Position numbers and translations under genes: made by a program
Notes under the pieces: model-generated
What the model saw: only the letters and a program-made list of their open reading frames with translations
Told to the model about the DNA's origin: nothing
Databases searched by the model: none
Shown here: positions 37,647-51,700 of the stretch, one piece after another
How the letters are laid out: every line of letters starts with the position of its first letter
Position numbering within the stretch: the first letter of the stretch is position 1
Assembly (NCBI GenBank): GCA_004794655.1
Contig: SMMW01000522.1
Coordinates: 2,108,001-2,172,000 of the forward strand
Reading direction: 5' to 3'
Length of the DNA: 64,000 nucleotides
From: Marisa cornuarietis
Taxonomy: Eukaryota; Mollusca; Gastropoda; Architaenioglossa; Ampullariidae

Positions 37647-38237
37647 TTATTTCTTGCTGGGGCGTTTTTGAGGACGGTTGAGAGAGCGAGCACTGTCAGT
37701 GCTCACCATTTTGCACAAACTTTGTTTTAGAGAAACCGCAAGCTTCAAACCTTTGGTCTCTCCCTCCACGAAGCCTGCTTTCCGTGTGTCATTTTGCCCG
37801 AAACACTGTGGCTTCACCGTCAGAGTACCAGCTTTGGCGTTTCCCACTTTTGAAGCAGCCGAGTTGTCATGTACAAACGAAGAAGCTGAAGGAGCATGCG
37901 CATGGGTTTCTGGCTGTTCGTTTTGCAGAAGTGGGTCCGTACTAGGGAGGCACGGCTCGCTGTTACGCCTGCTGTCTTCCGCCAACTTCTTGACCACCAG
38001 CTGCTTCTTGGTGTCCTGCAGTCGCGCCAATTTCTCGGTCATGAGGGATTGTGCGCGACCCATTTCCACCGTGCTGAGTCGCATGTCCCGCTCCACTTGC
38101 TTCAGCTCCTTGTCAAACTGCCAGGACAGCTTCCGGTGGTTGCTGACGAACTGCGTGCGGCGAGGCATGTGACGCACGCGCTCGAACGTGATGTCATCAT
38201 CAACGGTGTGCCACAGGTTGGTGACGTCAGTCGCCAT
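37647..38237 (-). CDS. Intronless coiled-coil protein of unknown function, 196 aa
   Basis: The frame starts at an ATG in good context (GCCATGG-like on the minus strand) and ends in TAA. The upstream in-frame ATG at 38381 lies in the CRE/TATA-like segment and is a less likely start. Residues about 25-90 form a charged helix (for example WQFDKELKQVERDM and MTEKLARLQDTKKQLVVKK), likely a coiled coil. The remaining 100 residues are polar and low in order, ending basic (RPQKRPSKK). The helix aligns without gaps to residues about 25-75 of the 34054-34557 product, with identities at Q, E, R, VE, RAQ, E and L positions. The two genes are convergent, 3.1 kb apart. No known domain is recognised. Confidence 0.6.
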   Translation of the reverse strand: MATDVTNLWHTVDDDITFERVRHMPRRTQFVSNHRKLSWQFDKELKQVERDMRLSTVEMGRAQSLMTEKLARLQDTKKQLVVKKLAEDSRRNSEPCLPSTDPLLQNEQPETHAHAPSASSFVHDNSAASKVGNAKAGTLTVKPQCFGQNDTRKAGFVEGETKGLKLAVSLKQSLCKMVSTDSARSLNRPQKRPSKK

Positions 38238-38356
38238 GCCTCTGTTCGGCGATCGTCTCACGGAAGACAACCACGTGAATGTCCAGCGAATGCGATATGT
38301 GATGAGTGAGGAAGCTTCTTTTGAAAACTGTAAATGGCTTTGCGCAAAAGGGGGAG

Positions 38357-38377
38357 TATAATTATACACTGACGTCA
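38357..38377 (-). promoter_or_regulatory. CRE plus TATA-like core upstream of the 196-aa gene
   Basis: On the minus strand TGACGTCA (38377-38370) is followed within 3 bp by TATAATTATA (38366-38357), about 120-140 bp before the ATG at 38237. A second TGACGTCA at 38222-38229 overlaps codons 3-5. A CRE beside a TATA-like element is common in spermatid (CREM-driven) promoters; that link is an inference. Confidence 0.45.
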
Positions 38378-39746
38378 CCAAACGAACTCACTGTCAGAGC
38401 AATAAAGATCCTGAAAGTAAACCAAAAAATACGTTCATAAGGAACAAGTTACTTTAATAAACAATAAATTATCAATGATAAGCCAAATAATAAAATAAAC
38501 AAGACACATTATAAATAAAATTTAATATATAGTTTTGAATATATTTGCAGTGACTGCAAACGGTGATGAGGAACAATTATTTTAAGTAAACAGCAGAAAC
38601 AGACAAAATCTAGCTTCAAAACGAGACGGTGAGAACTGTTTATAATAATTGCTGGTATGGTATACAAAATGTAACCAACGTGGTGCAATATATCAGTTAA
38701 CGCATGATAGCTGATGTTTTATGTTTAGATTATGATAAATTGCAAGGTAAGGCTCTACAAAAAAAAGTGAGCGTATCAACCCCTGTGATGAGGATGTACG
38801 TGCAGTTACCAAATAATTTCGAAGACCTAAAAAAAAGGACTTACTGTAGGTCGACCAGCTTGCAGGAGAAGCTGTCGACAACCAGACGACTGGTCAAACT
38901 ATTTGCACACACACACGCACACACTGGCGTTGACAGCGACCGCTGGTAAATGAGTCTGTAGGTCGTTGCTACCGCATGTCAACTCGCTAAATGTTCCCTT
39001 CAGACTGATTTCTTCAGTAACTTTCCGACACACTCTCGATCGTTGACTATGATTTTATTTTTAAATTTCTGCATCGACAGCAAGGATTTCTAGCATGGCG
39101 ACGCATGCTCCCGAGGGTCAAATGTGATCTAAGATTTCTGGCGTATCGCCTGGCCATTAGTTCGGCTTAGTTTCGTCATAAACAAAGGAGAGTTGATAAG
39201 GTGCGACAAGGCTTGGCTCGTGGCCTGACTCGTGGTACAAGTGTACCTAGGAGAGAGTCAACGAGATTGACGATTGCGCAAGCCATGACAGGGGCAGTTG
39301 GGAGGACATGCACGACGACGACCTGTAAGAGGAGGTGGTTGACGAGGAGACGACGCGATTGACGGTAATGAAGAAGTGGTTGCGAGGGCAGAAGGGATGG
39401 AACAGGCACCTTGAGTAGCGCTGTTAAGCAGCCAGGCATCATGGCCACCAAGAGCGCCTCGAGTATGACACCGTCTTCTATTGAATCTGTATGTCGAAGA
39501 CAGGTAATGGGGGTACAATATTTGCTTAGTATCATATAGGGATCAAGCCCGTGTACATTTGTCATCGTTTGGCGTGTTGCTTACATTTTTTTGTCTAACA
39601 TTAGTTCAATATTATTAAGTAGATTTCTTTTTACTATTTATATTTGCATACAACGTGAATAGAATATTAATGCAAGTATACGCATAGCAATCCTAATTTA
39701 ATACTCAATAGAACATGGACACTGGTTTATAATAATCCGTGTGTGT

Positions 39747-39748
<2 letters not shown>

Positions 39749-39802
<54 letters not shown>

Positions 39803-39803
39803 C
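39749..39803. repeat. (GGCA)n microsatellite
   Basis: About 13 perfect GGCA/CAGG units. Confidence 0.97.
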
Positions 39804-40681
39804 ATTTCCCGATCCAGAATGAGCTGCTGTCCTCAGCCAGTTAGCGAAAGGACATCAAGAGGGCAGTACAAATCTGAACATAAAGATCTCAATTCATCAG
39901 AGCAGACATGTTGAATCAGCACCAGTAGTTGATGTCGTCTCATGTGCGTCATCTCCGTTTCGCTACTGACAACACCTGTTAATTAGTGACTTGACTAAAT
40001 TTTGACTCAATCGTTTGGTGCGTCGAACGCTGATAATAACATCAGAGAAGAGCTGCGGAACGCCAGAAGAGAAAAATTAAGCTTGAAGACAAAAGAGTTG
40101 CATATTCAAGGACGAAAGAAATACTAAAGGAAAGAAAGAACAGACCAGCAGACGACAGCCAGGGCATCGTCGGCAACGGATGCTATTAATTTTGAAAACA
40201 ATGTGAAATCCGTGCGTAGGACACCCCCCCCCCACCACCACCACACACACATACACATAGAGTATCAGTAAACACATCAAGGCATGGAAGAAAACAAAAG
40301 AAAAAAGAGAGAATGAAATTCGGTAGAGAGAAAGCTATGTGGCATGGTAGACCTCGGTGCAAAACTCGCGAGGTTATGTGTGTTGCAACACTTGTACTGC
40401 TCCCCCAGCAGTAGTAGTTTTCCAAGTTAGAGGAGAGCCCCAGCGTTCAGCCTTATACGACCGTTCCTTAGACACGCTGAAGCGCTTACATTTCAGAGAG
40501 AAGTTACTCCGGTATCTATGAAATCTGTTTCCAGGTCTCAGAGAAAAAAGACGAAAGACGAGACAGGAAGCAAGTACATACGGGCGCACGCGTACAAACA
40601 CAGGCACACACGTAGACGCGTGCGGAGTGGGGGAGGCCAGAAGAGTGGACAAAATGTCAAGTAATTTGCATTACTTAAACT

Positions 40682-40805
40682 AGTTTCGACTCGTAGACGA
40701 GCCGTCTTCATAATTTAGAGAGACAGACAAGACTTCTTCATAATTTCGATATACAAACGAGATTCTTCATAACTGGGAGTGACAGACGAGGCTTCTTCAT
40801 AATTT
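40682..40805. repeat. 30-bp minisatellite, 4 units
   Basis: TCTTCATAA recurs at 40705, 40735, 40764 and 40794 (period 29-30), with GACAGACGAG-like spacers. Confidence 0.8.
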
Positions 40806-42794
40806 AGACAGCAGCTTCAAGCACTGCCTACTTGATGTATCTTTTGTTGCCGAATTGCAGGGAGTAATCATGAAGTGACATCCTGACAAGCGTTTATCAT
40901 GGCCCATCGGTCGCTGTTTGGTCGCCGTTAGGTTTGGAAATCCGTTTATTGGCACTTACACTACATATCAAGCGCGATAGCAAACATCAAGCGATGTAGT
41001 GAGCCGGTGATCTATGTGAGGTATGGCTGGGTCACTATGACATGATTTCAAAACTCTGTTTGCACACACACACACACACATCCATACACACACTCGCTCT
41101 CTTTCTCTCTCACGCACACACACATACATGCTCAGACACGTAGGTAAGAGTAACAAACAAGATGAGTAGAGAGAGCGAGAGAAATAATCGGTGGAAAGCC
41201 AGGAGGGTCACCTCTGTCAATTGTTGACTACAGAGACACTACGGTTCTACGTCCGTTGCACACTTTGCCAGACAGTGAATCATTGCCACGCAACTTGCTC
41301 TGCACGATGCATGTGTCCCCCGCACAACGGGCATACAGAAGGAAGTCGATATGCCACTGTATGCATACACACAACGACACATAAAGTTACTAAATCAATT
41401 TTCATTCGTTTTTGTTCACATTCTGATATACAGTTCCATATCACAAAATCATTCTTATTTCAAAGTCATTTTTAGACACTCTATAAGCACATCAAATTTG
41501 GAATATACCATTAAAGACAAATCTAACTCAAAAGTTATCAGCCTCTTCTGCAGGCATTGCGATTCACACACATGTTTCTAAACCATTTCCAAAAGGCTGC
41601 GCATCTGACGGCAAACTAATCACACGCAAGCAAGCACAGGTTAATTCGTTGTGCAGTCTAATCAAAGACAGTATAACATATAGTCAATTCTCTATTTGTG
41701 AAGATAGGACTTGCAGTACTTAGGTCTAGCAATGCTACTATGTACACTATAATACAGTAATGTGTAAAGAATGGCACCACGAAGCGTAAAAAAGATGTGT
41801 TCTAACAATAAGTGATACATGTATTTGACTCTCTCGCATGCAGATTGAGCGAACATCACATATGTTACAAAATGTTTATTACCACATCAAGCATAACGTA
41901 ATTATAAAGCCTTGTATAAAGCATGCGGGCCCAGCTCGAATTTAAATAGTGTCAATTTTGTCATTAACATTAGCTATCAAGTTTTCTTACTCTCAGAATA
42001 TGATCTGCATTCACGTTAAGCTGTGTGTGTGTGTGTGTTTAGGGGCGAGTAGGGGTGAATATCATACAATACTAAGCATCCGTATTACTAAAATTATGTA
42101 AATTATATTTTGAAGGCATCAAGAACACTGAGGAAAAAGGACCTCAAAAAATCCTATGGTAATGTAAAGTGGTACAGCCTGAAGCAAAACACAGCAGGAA
42201 GTCACTTTGTAAAATGTCTTCAAAACTGTTTTTTTACTGTTTGCAAGGACAGGCTGCTGTCGCACATTTTCTCTCTAAGAAGTAAGAGTTTGGCAAATTC
42301 GGAAAATCTGTCATCGCCTTTGCATAAAGCATCACTCAATTTCACCCCAAGTCTCATATGCTACATAGAAGTGTCCAGATCATTCGTAGTTATATTGTTA
42401 TGCCGCAGATGGGTTTGTTTTTTTTCTCTTTCTCGATTACCTTCTCAAATTTCTCCCTCTTCGTCGACTCGAAATATCTATCTTATATCGCCATGGCAGG
42501 CGTCACTAGCAGATGTGCGCTACGGCAAAGAATTTAACGAATTTGTGATTTAAAAAAAAATCGTCTCGTCCATGTACAAATACCATTAATGAGATCTCAG
42601 TTGGAGTACCAGTATAATTTGCAATTTGAGCTCACTCTGCGTATAACTGTCGAGATCTTTGTCTACGTCGTCAGTAATACTGATTGATAAAAAGCATGAT
42701 ACACTTTCATTTCGTCCACATTGTTAGTGTTACATTTGTCTTCGCTCGCCGATTCTCACGTAAGGAACAAGCACCTCCAGCGCTTGTCGGGGTT

Positions 42795-45700
42795 TCAAGC
42801 TTGTCCCTTGTCCACCAGGGCGCCGGCCAGGAGATCAGCGATGTGATCGATATGCTGGTTCCGCACAGACCGTTCCCTCCGCTCTGCGAAACTCAGCTCC
42901 CGTTCGTCTTTTCCCAGTGTGCGGCCATCGGTAGAAAGTGGGGTGGGAGACTCACGGTCGGACAGGTTATCAGCCGTGGGGATGCTGATGGCCATGGGGC
43001 TTGCGGGCGGCGGGTAAAGGTCAGTGAAGGGGGTCAGGAGGTTGTCTCGCGGGAGCTGACTGCCTCCTGGCCTCTCCGGAGGTGTTTCGTTGGGCTCCGG
43101 CGAAGGAGGATGCAAGGGTTCCATCTGCTCCTGGCTGGTCTTGGCCGGAAGAGGTCGAGGGCTGGGAAAAGCCATGGTGCTAGACTCCGTCAGTAGGTCC
43201 TGTGAGAGGTTTCTGCGAGCTGCAGCAGCGCGGGGCGTGGTTGCGTCGGCGCCGTAGATGGCGTACTGGGAGTAAAGGGAACGAACTCCGTTGGCTGTGG
43301 AAGAGTTGGGGTTCCTGATGGGCTGCGCGATCTGGATGTACTCGGTCTCACCTGGCAAGGGGCCGATGTTGATGCTGCTGACGCTGCCGCCCAGGCCCAG
43401 GCCAGCACGATGGAGAGGCGCTGTCCTCCCTATTGTAACGCCTTTACTCTGCACAGTATACACAGGAGTCTGATCAGTTCATAGGTCACGTCACAGGAGA
43501 TGTCCGCTGACGTCTGTCTTCATTCATACTTACGTACATATTATGTCTGCTAGCCAGTTTATTTTTAACCAAACAGATCTTAATTTGCACGTTGGACCCA
43601 TTGACAACCTCCATGTTGTGCAAAATTCTCTTGACGGACAAAAACAAAATGTACACAGCTTTATAAAGGTATGAAAATCTCATGGCTCGACTGTAATGCT
43701 AACTCTGGTAGTGATGTCATAGTATAACGGTAGAAGTACGGTTGTTTATTGCGGAATTATGAATTCTCTACTGTACTCGATTACAGAGGGGCAAATGACT
43801 ATTTCATTTTACGTCAGGTTTTAATAAATAACTGCATAAATCACCGTACAGTCGAAAATACCACTTAATGCACATGCCGTAAAAGTGAATTTTATGTTCA
43901 GTATATAAGTTAAATGTGCAGATATGTCTTTTGGGACAGCAAATATATATAGAAACCAAATGCTCAAGTTTCTGAGAGCTTGTCCACCGAAGGTGCCTTT
44001 CCCCATGCAGTTCCGACACCCAATCAACGTCCAGGAAGCGAGTCCTCGAGAAAGTCACTCATGTTCATTATTTCTCCTTGTCGCCCAAAACGCCCTGTTT
44101 AGTTCTGGCTGCTCCAAATCAGCGGCTCTGAGCTGATAGGAGCGTTGCCATGGACACACCATTTGCGTGTTAATGCGTTCGCTTTGAGGAGGTAATGCTT
44201 TTCAAGTGGGCCCAAGATTACGCTCACCTGATATGGAGGAAAAAAAAGATCAGCAAACGCAATGCTTCGTATCGGGTGAGGTTCTTCCTTTCCGTGGTAA
44301 GACAGGGGACCGCGCTTACGTCCCTTATATTGTAGCCGATCAGAAAGAGGGAAAAAGTGGCAATGGTACCGAACCCAGGGATGTTGAAAAGTCTACAAGA
44401 GTTGATTTCTTATTAATAACGGGTTGAGCTACAAAGCATTTTTCCAAATCTGAGTGAGTAATATTCGCGTTACAACCCTCAAAACATCAGCATGCACACA
44501 AAGGTGCGAACCTTGGCGCACGAATGCTCACGTAAACGCCCAAGTAATAAACGTTTCCTGAAACACCGACAGTCTATCCAGCTACACTCATGATTCAGCG
44601 TGAGTGACGTTTTTGTGTGTATTGTGAACTTCAAAGGTTAATATCTCGAGTGGTATAAACTCCACAATTCGAGGTGAAATAGTTTTGTTCTGAGCTCTGT
44701 CCGGTCATCTGTACAAAAATTGCATCGTCGATGACTCTGAAATCTGTATGGTGACAAGAAGTCTGTCTTACCTGTCCCTTGGCACTGCCGGGTTTGTGTC
44801 TGACCTCTGACCCGTGGCTGCGAGAATGGGTGGCGCTGAAGTTGAGGGTATCGTTGTTCCACGTGACGTGGGCATGGCTAGGCGAGGCCGAGCGCCCCGG
44901 GAGGTTGGAACGGCTGCTCGCTACGTCACCCATGTGACCACCCACGTGACCGACAAACTCTGTTGTTTGTCTCGAAGACCTGGCTTGGCCAGTCCTACCT
45001 GCAGAATCCTGGTTACTCTTCGACCGTCTAGCGGAGCTGGACCGTGAGGCCTCCCCTTTCCTCGCCGAAGCCTTGGTGTTTGATTCCCCGGAGTTGACCC
45101 CGAGGCTTGACGGGGATTTGTCTAAGCGACGTTGAATGACGTCATCGACAGACAGACTGTTGAGGTGAAGCTCGTCCTCCGGTGACAGACGATCGACGGT
45201 AATAGCCTTGACCTTGTTGTTGTTGGCATCGAACCTGTTGTCGTGTCGCGTGTGACCCAGGGGGCGCTGCTTGACGCGATAGCCTCCGCCAGAGGTCGCT
45301 GACGCCAGCCTAGGCCGTGGACAGTCGATGCTGAGAAGCTTCTGGAAGAATACCGGATGCCTCTCGAAGAGATTCTTGAAACAGACGTGAAGGTAACCAT
45401 TGTCAGTAAGAGCTGCCATGTGTGTCAAAAGAGTAAGTGTGTTAAACGAAATTAATAAGCGATCACTGATATTTCACGTCAGGGCTTCGGGTGAGCACAG
45501 AAATAACTACGTCACAAGCACGTAGCATGCACTTTCTCATGCGATTAAAAAAATAGTCTTTCTTTCACTCTCAACTAATTAATCAAGCAACGATCTCAGT
45601 TGGTCTTTCAGTCGTTTAATTAATCACTACTTTAATCAGACGATTTTTTAAAATGAGTGGTTTCAAGCGCCTGCACGTCTAGGCACGTGGCTTTACAGTC

Positions 45701-48700
45701 CTGTACTACCCGTCATCCGTCCGTCAGTCAGACTAACTGACTGGACTGAACTGACTGACTGGACTGACTGACTGGCTGACCGGGCTGACTAACTGAACTG
45801 GACTGACGTGACGTGACTGTCTGACTGACTGACTGGCGATCTTTCTTGCTGAAGGTATGAGAAGTCGAGTAAAATGGACTCTACCTCTCTGTCGTTGTCT
45901 CTTGGGGTAACTCTTGGACTGAGAACTTTGATCTCTGGGCGGGCGATCTGGTCTCCCCAGCTGAGAGGGATCTCCGGCATCACTGGTTTCTGCTTCTTCT
46001 CGCGACCCTCCTGCACATTCTTGTCTAATGGGTCGAACCTGTAGCACACATAGAGCCCCTTAGCTTGCAGCACGGACACAATGTTTTACACCTGGAGCAC
46101 TATATACTCTACTTTTTCTATCAATATAGGTTTTACTCTGTTTATCAATAGAGGTTTTTTGTAAAATCAAATGGTAGTTAAAGCTTGGTCTTAGGTGAAT
46201 TTCGTAAGTTAAACTGTCTAAAGTTTCTGAACTAGGGTTAAAAAATCTCATCGATGAAATTAGGACCTTCACTAGCTACCATTGCAAACAATGAATGTAT
46301 CTTAAGTACAACGTATGACTTCACCATGCTAACAACATAAAGAAACTCCGAGGGACATACACTAGCTCCCCAAAGTCGAAGTCAGCAAGTGTCGTCTGGT
46401 CCTCGCCGTGTGCCAGCACGGGGTTGTGGTGGTCGTCCTTCTCGTCTCGCCCCTGCTGTTCCTTGTCACCATCATCGCCTAATTTCTCATTTCCCGTGTC
46501 TTGATCGTCTTCTTGCTCGTCCTTGGTCCATTTCTTAACTTTCAAGTCGTGGCTAAAAATGTGACCATTGACCCCAATGCGAATGCGGTCACCTTTCTGT
46601 AGCTGCATGGCAATACGACTGCCAACGGAACCATGAACGTTGTAATAGTCGTCTGCAGTGTTGGTACCTGCACCCAATAATTGACAGAGTGTACTATGAG
46701 TAGGTCGAGACAGAAATGCAATGACAACCAAAAAAAAGCAACTAAAAGTCACTTAAGTAGAAGTTTCGAATACTTTATGAGCGCTGTATTTAAATATCTT
46801 TATATTAACTTGCGCTCAACTGTAAGTATGATGTCAATAGAATAACAACCAGAAACACAAGATGTAATAGAATGAAAGAATATAATAACAGAGACAAAAA
46901 CACACACAGTTTTAATTGAAGAATAATCATCGTGAAACAGACTAATAGAGGCAAACTATATACCGGAGGAAGTGGCGCTGTGACAATAGACTAACAGAGA
47001 AGCGCTCTCATCGAGAAAGAGATGCAATTGCAAAGCATGCTAATAAAAAGACATGTTGTGTTTGAGCTTCCTCTGTATGCTATGAAGAAGCATACGAGCA
47101 GCGACACAATGTACTGCAAATACGACAGCAGAATGTTACACACAGACCTCATTGTTGTCATGATGATTCGCCTCCACTTCTGATAGAGACCGTGACGTTA
47201 TCGGGGATGATGACAACGGAGTTAAATTTTAATATTCAGGCTGAGGGCCTGGATACAAAGAGGAAATTTAGAAATGGTAGGGAGCACTAAGATCTCACTG
47301 GTAAAAGCGTCGATGACGCCCTGTGACTCCTCGCCCTGACCACCGCTGAATGTCAGCCAGGCGTCCAGCGAAGGAGCGACGTCCTCCTGGGCTGACTGGC
47401 CGCGCACAAAGAGACCCTCGTTAAGACTGTTGTTTTCCGGGCGCCAGTGTGCGTGAATCTGATTGGTCAACTCGTTCTGAAAGCGCCGTGTCTCCAGCAG
47501 ATCCCTGTCCACGGACAGAACCATGAAAGAGTCGGTGGCAGGCCTAACATTCTTCAGACGATCTGTAGACAAAGGCGATAAATGTATACAGCCTTGTTGT
47601 CCAAATAAAAGTTATATGTTCTTGTCTCAACCCCCAACTTTCTTCCGGATGTGTTTGCTAAAGGTCAGGTACGTAAAAGGGCTTCTTAAGATCGTCGAGT
47701 ATTTGAGCAAGTTTAGCAAATTTGTGCGTAGCGATAACAGCATTCCAACTGTTTTAGGACAAACTCTCAGGACATTGAAACTTTGGTTAACAAACTGAGT
47801 TAAATCTAAACACTTGTTTGCTGATACACTGGTGAACGTGGCTATGTTTGACATGACGGTACAATTTAACATTTGCGAAACATGACAATATGCGTTCGGT
47901 AAAGAATGTTTTGATTGTCACTAGGAATGAGTGGATGGAGGAAGAATGATAAACAGGAAAACTGGCTCTACACGTGGCCCATACCTTTTTTGGTATGATG
48001 GGCAGGGCGGCCGTTGCCGCTCAAGACGAGGCCCGGGCCTTTACGGGAGCTCCGTGTAGGAGGGGCGGAGGTCGTGCCTCTGTTAAACAGAATCGGAAAC
48101 TCAGCTAGTTCACACATACACATCCAGACACAGATAGTTCACATATACATATCTACACACAGATAGTTCACATATACATATCCAGACACAGTTTGCAGAT
48201 CTTCACTGTACACGGGTGGCCCTTTCAACACAAGACACGACAACATGCAGACGTAGTTTTTAGCTTGTAAAACATCATAAGCCCTAAACACTTCTCGCAC
48301 ACCTGTTTATAGAAGTAGCTATTGTTTTATTCTGTAGATCTCACAGATATTCCAATCATTCAATCTTTGTCCTCTCTTTGTGTGTAAAGGTGATAAACTG
48401 TGTCACGCGGGACAGTGAGACCTGCTACGCAAGTCTAACCTGGTCTTCTGGAAGATGTTGTGGATGAGCCTGTGCTGTTCTGTGATGATGTCTGTCGTGG
48501 ACAAGGGCCTGTAGGTGCGTGTGCCTGACACATCAATGTTTACCGTGCGGCACGACAACACTGGCTGTGGCGGCGTGTACTGATACCGGCTCTCAAGCTC
48601 CCCCAGAGGGCGCTTCTGAAAACACGTCACATCCATCAGTAATAAAATAGGTAATGAACACGTCTGCTTCTGCAAGTAAAATAAGCTTGCTCAGTGTCTT

Positions 48701-51700
48701 GTTTACAAGTACGTGTACTGTCTTTAAGATATAGCACAAGCACTAAGTCACGATATAGCAAATTATCACCAACAAACAGTACGTCACAATGTAGGAAGAT
48801 ATTACCAACAACGTGTCACAATATAGCCCGACATTACCAACAAACTACTAGCTTCCCTACAATTGCATTGCTGAGGTGCTTTTTAAATGTCGAGCGTATG
48901 TTAACCATAACTGCATTAATACAGTTGGGTCAATGTCATACGTTTCAGTCACAAAGCAGTTTCTGGTAGAGGCAGAGCAATGTTACCTTTCTTCTCACTC
49001 TCCCCCTGGAAAAGACACAGAAGGGCCTAGGCTGGGAAGGTGCCAACGATTGTCTTAGTGCAGCCATGAAAACAGAAAACGGCTTATCAGTTTTCAAGCT
49101 AAACGAGATTTCTCTGTCACCGATATATTCGCATCGGCTGATGAAGATATCGATACCAATTTAAAGGTCTGAATAGGTGCATTTTCTCCCTCTTGGCTTC
49201 GTCGTTGATTGCACGCTGATGCGGACTGGGAAGGTTTTCATTTTTTACAAGCTGTGAATGGCAAGTTACGCAGAATTGCTAATGGTCAGTGGGCTCACTA
49301 AGATCTTTGGCTGATTGAGATATAGCTGCCAGGCTGCAGGTGTGCTTTCATACATAAGTCATGCTGTTGGCTTCTTACAGCACGCAATGTCTATCACACT
49401 ATCGCCAGTGATGTTTGCAACCGCAGTTAGCACGCAATGCAAGGCTCATACAATCCATTCCACCTGAACTTCGAGTTTTGTCAACTCTACTTCCTTCCCC
49501 AACCCCCTCTCTTTCTTCCTACTCCCTGTGATGGGAGAGAAACATCAAATGTCTTTTCTTACAAAGTCAAGGTTATATGCTTTATATACCCTTTTAAATT
49601 GGTAAGATTTTTCGTCTATTCATTGTTTATCAAGATGTTGGCAGAATTCTCCAATGGTCCAGCAACAAATAAGCACAGAGAATTAAGACATTGTGAGAAA
49701 TCACTTTACAGGGAATGATCGTGGATAGAAAAATCATTGTTTGTTCATGTGCAATTATAAACAGTCTCCAGACACTGAATGTGCCCCATAAAACTTGGAA
49801 CTTCTCAACAGATGAGGCAATATAAATTAATGACTTTCTGCAACAGAAAAGCAAACAAACTCTTTTCGAGATTTTTACATCAATCCTTAATTACAAATAA
49901 ATGTTAAATCTGTGCCTGTGAGAGCAATGTGTGCGCTATGAAAACATATCTCGAGAGTTGGACGAGATCTGGTGAGACCGTGCGAGCTCTTCACATACCT
50001 TCTCGAAGGCGGCTAACGGTCTCCCTACTGTTTGAAAGCCTGACTACGCATTATCCTGCCAGCGGGTGCGGCGCTGTGTAGTACGGCTCACGTCTTGTTC
50101 TTGGTTCCCGGGACCCTGATGCTCCTACCATAACATAAACTTCTTTCGCGTATTAGACACCTCTATCCCCATCACTCACTCACTATCACTCACTGAGAAC
50201 TAACAAGTAGTCCCACGGGCCGCTACCTTTCGCACTCACAGAACTAACATGTACCATCACAGGTCATAAACTATTACGCTCAGGGCAATGCTCATCTTTC
50301 TTTCTCTCTCTCATCATCTCCTTCCTCAGCCCTCCCCAAGGGCTCACGGCTGACCTGAGGGTGAGATGCCCTGCAACACATGTCTCGAACGAGGTGTTCC
50401 AACCAGTTAGCCATTCACTACCTAAGATAACTACTAACAATTTGGTTACATGTTCCACTTCCCTCTATCGGTTTTGAAGAGGGATGAGGCAGACCCACAT
50501 GAAAAACCTGCTTCCAGTGCAGGTGTGATTTTCCGCAGTTCTCTTTTATCAGCTACCGACATCTTTACGTTTCATGTTGTTTACTTTCTCGCAATTTTCT
50601 GACTTTTTCACAGTGGCATGTTAGCAGGCAAGTCTCTTTGGTGACGATTTGTTTGCCAGACTGATGAGGAAAAACAGCAGTTTACACACTGAAACGCAAG
50701 CCAGCGGAAACATTCAGCTATGGTTAGAATGGCACGGATATTTTCATTTTGTTGAAGATCGAAGCATAGCCACAGAAAAGCGTCACAGGGTGTTTTCTAG
50801 CACCTCAATGCAACTTCATAGCTTCATAGCTAACGCGAATTTAACGCTTGTAGCTGTCTTGTATTGAGGAAACTGAATGCTGTCTCCAGAAAAGAGAACA
50901 GTCGAAGGAGTGCTTCGTGCCGTCAGCGAGAACACATATACACACACACATTCAGAACTGAGGGCTCGGCATGGAAGAGACAGTTTCCGCTGGCGGGTCA
51001 AATGCCGCTCACCCCGACAAACACCGGGTTCGATACAGTTAAAGACCAGTAATCGTTTGCTGCTGGAATGACGCTAAATCGATAGGCGCGACGTGTGTAT
51101 TGGCAAGTCTGGTGACTGAAAGAGATTAATGGTTTCTAAGCCCCTTTCAAACTTCTCATCTGCACCGTTTATCGCGGCGGTTTTTTTTATTTAATAAATC
51201 AATGACGATGAAAGACTGTGGCTAGTGTAATTCGCAAGCTTAATCGTCGCTGTTATTACGACTTAGCCCGTATTATTCCCGGGGTGGGGCTCAAGAACAG
51301 GTTTTGGCAGCACTCATCGTCAGGTGTGCAAGCAGGTAATGGGACGAGCAAGCAGCGTGAACATTTGGATGTGTGCCATGTTTTGCACTATGCATAGCGC
51401 ATAATTCGGCTTGCAGAGCATTCAAAAAGAATTGGACTGAGGCAATAAAGCTGAAATCTTTGGCAAAAGACATTTTAAGTCTGAAGCTCTCCCTTTGTCA
51501 AGGCTAAGCAGCCTTTGTCGTACCCGCTCTTTACTGTGCATCAGAGGTCAGTTCTTTGATCTGACCCAAACTAATAACGGGGGAAAAATATTCCCGAGTG
51601 TTATGGCAGAGCAAGCTTAGCACATTTGTTAAAACACGTTTATGGTCAGCTTCTCATAAAAGTGTCATTAAAATAGCGGAACGTTTCGTCTCTGTTGTTA

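Larger units (their letters stand above)
38378..42794. other. Intergenic, repeats only
   Basis: Holds the GGCA and 30-bp repeats listed separately, a C9/CCA run near 40225-40245 and CA runs near 41064-41130. Open frames at 39565-39176 (minus) and 42110-42553 (plus) have no recognisable similarity and unconvincing starts. Confidence 0.5.

Noticed and set aside
39176..39565. 129-codon minus-strand ORF
   Set aside because: No recognisable domain, splice context or conserved composition; likely chance in a GC-richer patch.
40682..40805. Possible CRISPR-like array
   Set aside because: The 30-bp units are contiguous tandem repeats without unique spacers, in a eukaryotic genome.
42110..42553. 147-codon plus-strand ORF
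   Set aside because: Opens without a convincing ATG, is low in codon bias and shows no similarity; treated as chance.
44144..44157. RFX X-box-like GTTGCCATGGACAC
   Set aside because: It lies in the last intron of the minus-strand gene, not near a start codon, and the second half-site is imperfect.
46361..46667. C1q/TNF-like domain in exon 5 of the uncharacterised gene
   Set aside because: Only a short LQKGDRIRIGV phrase resembles the C1q strand pair; the rest of the fold signature and a signal peptide are missing.
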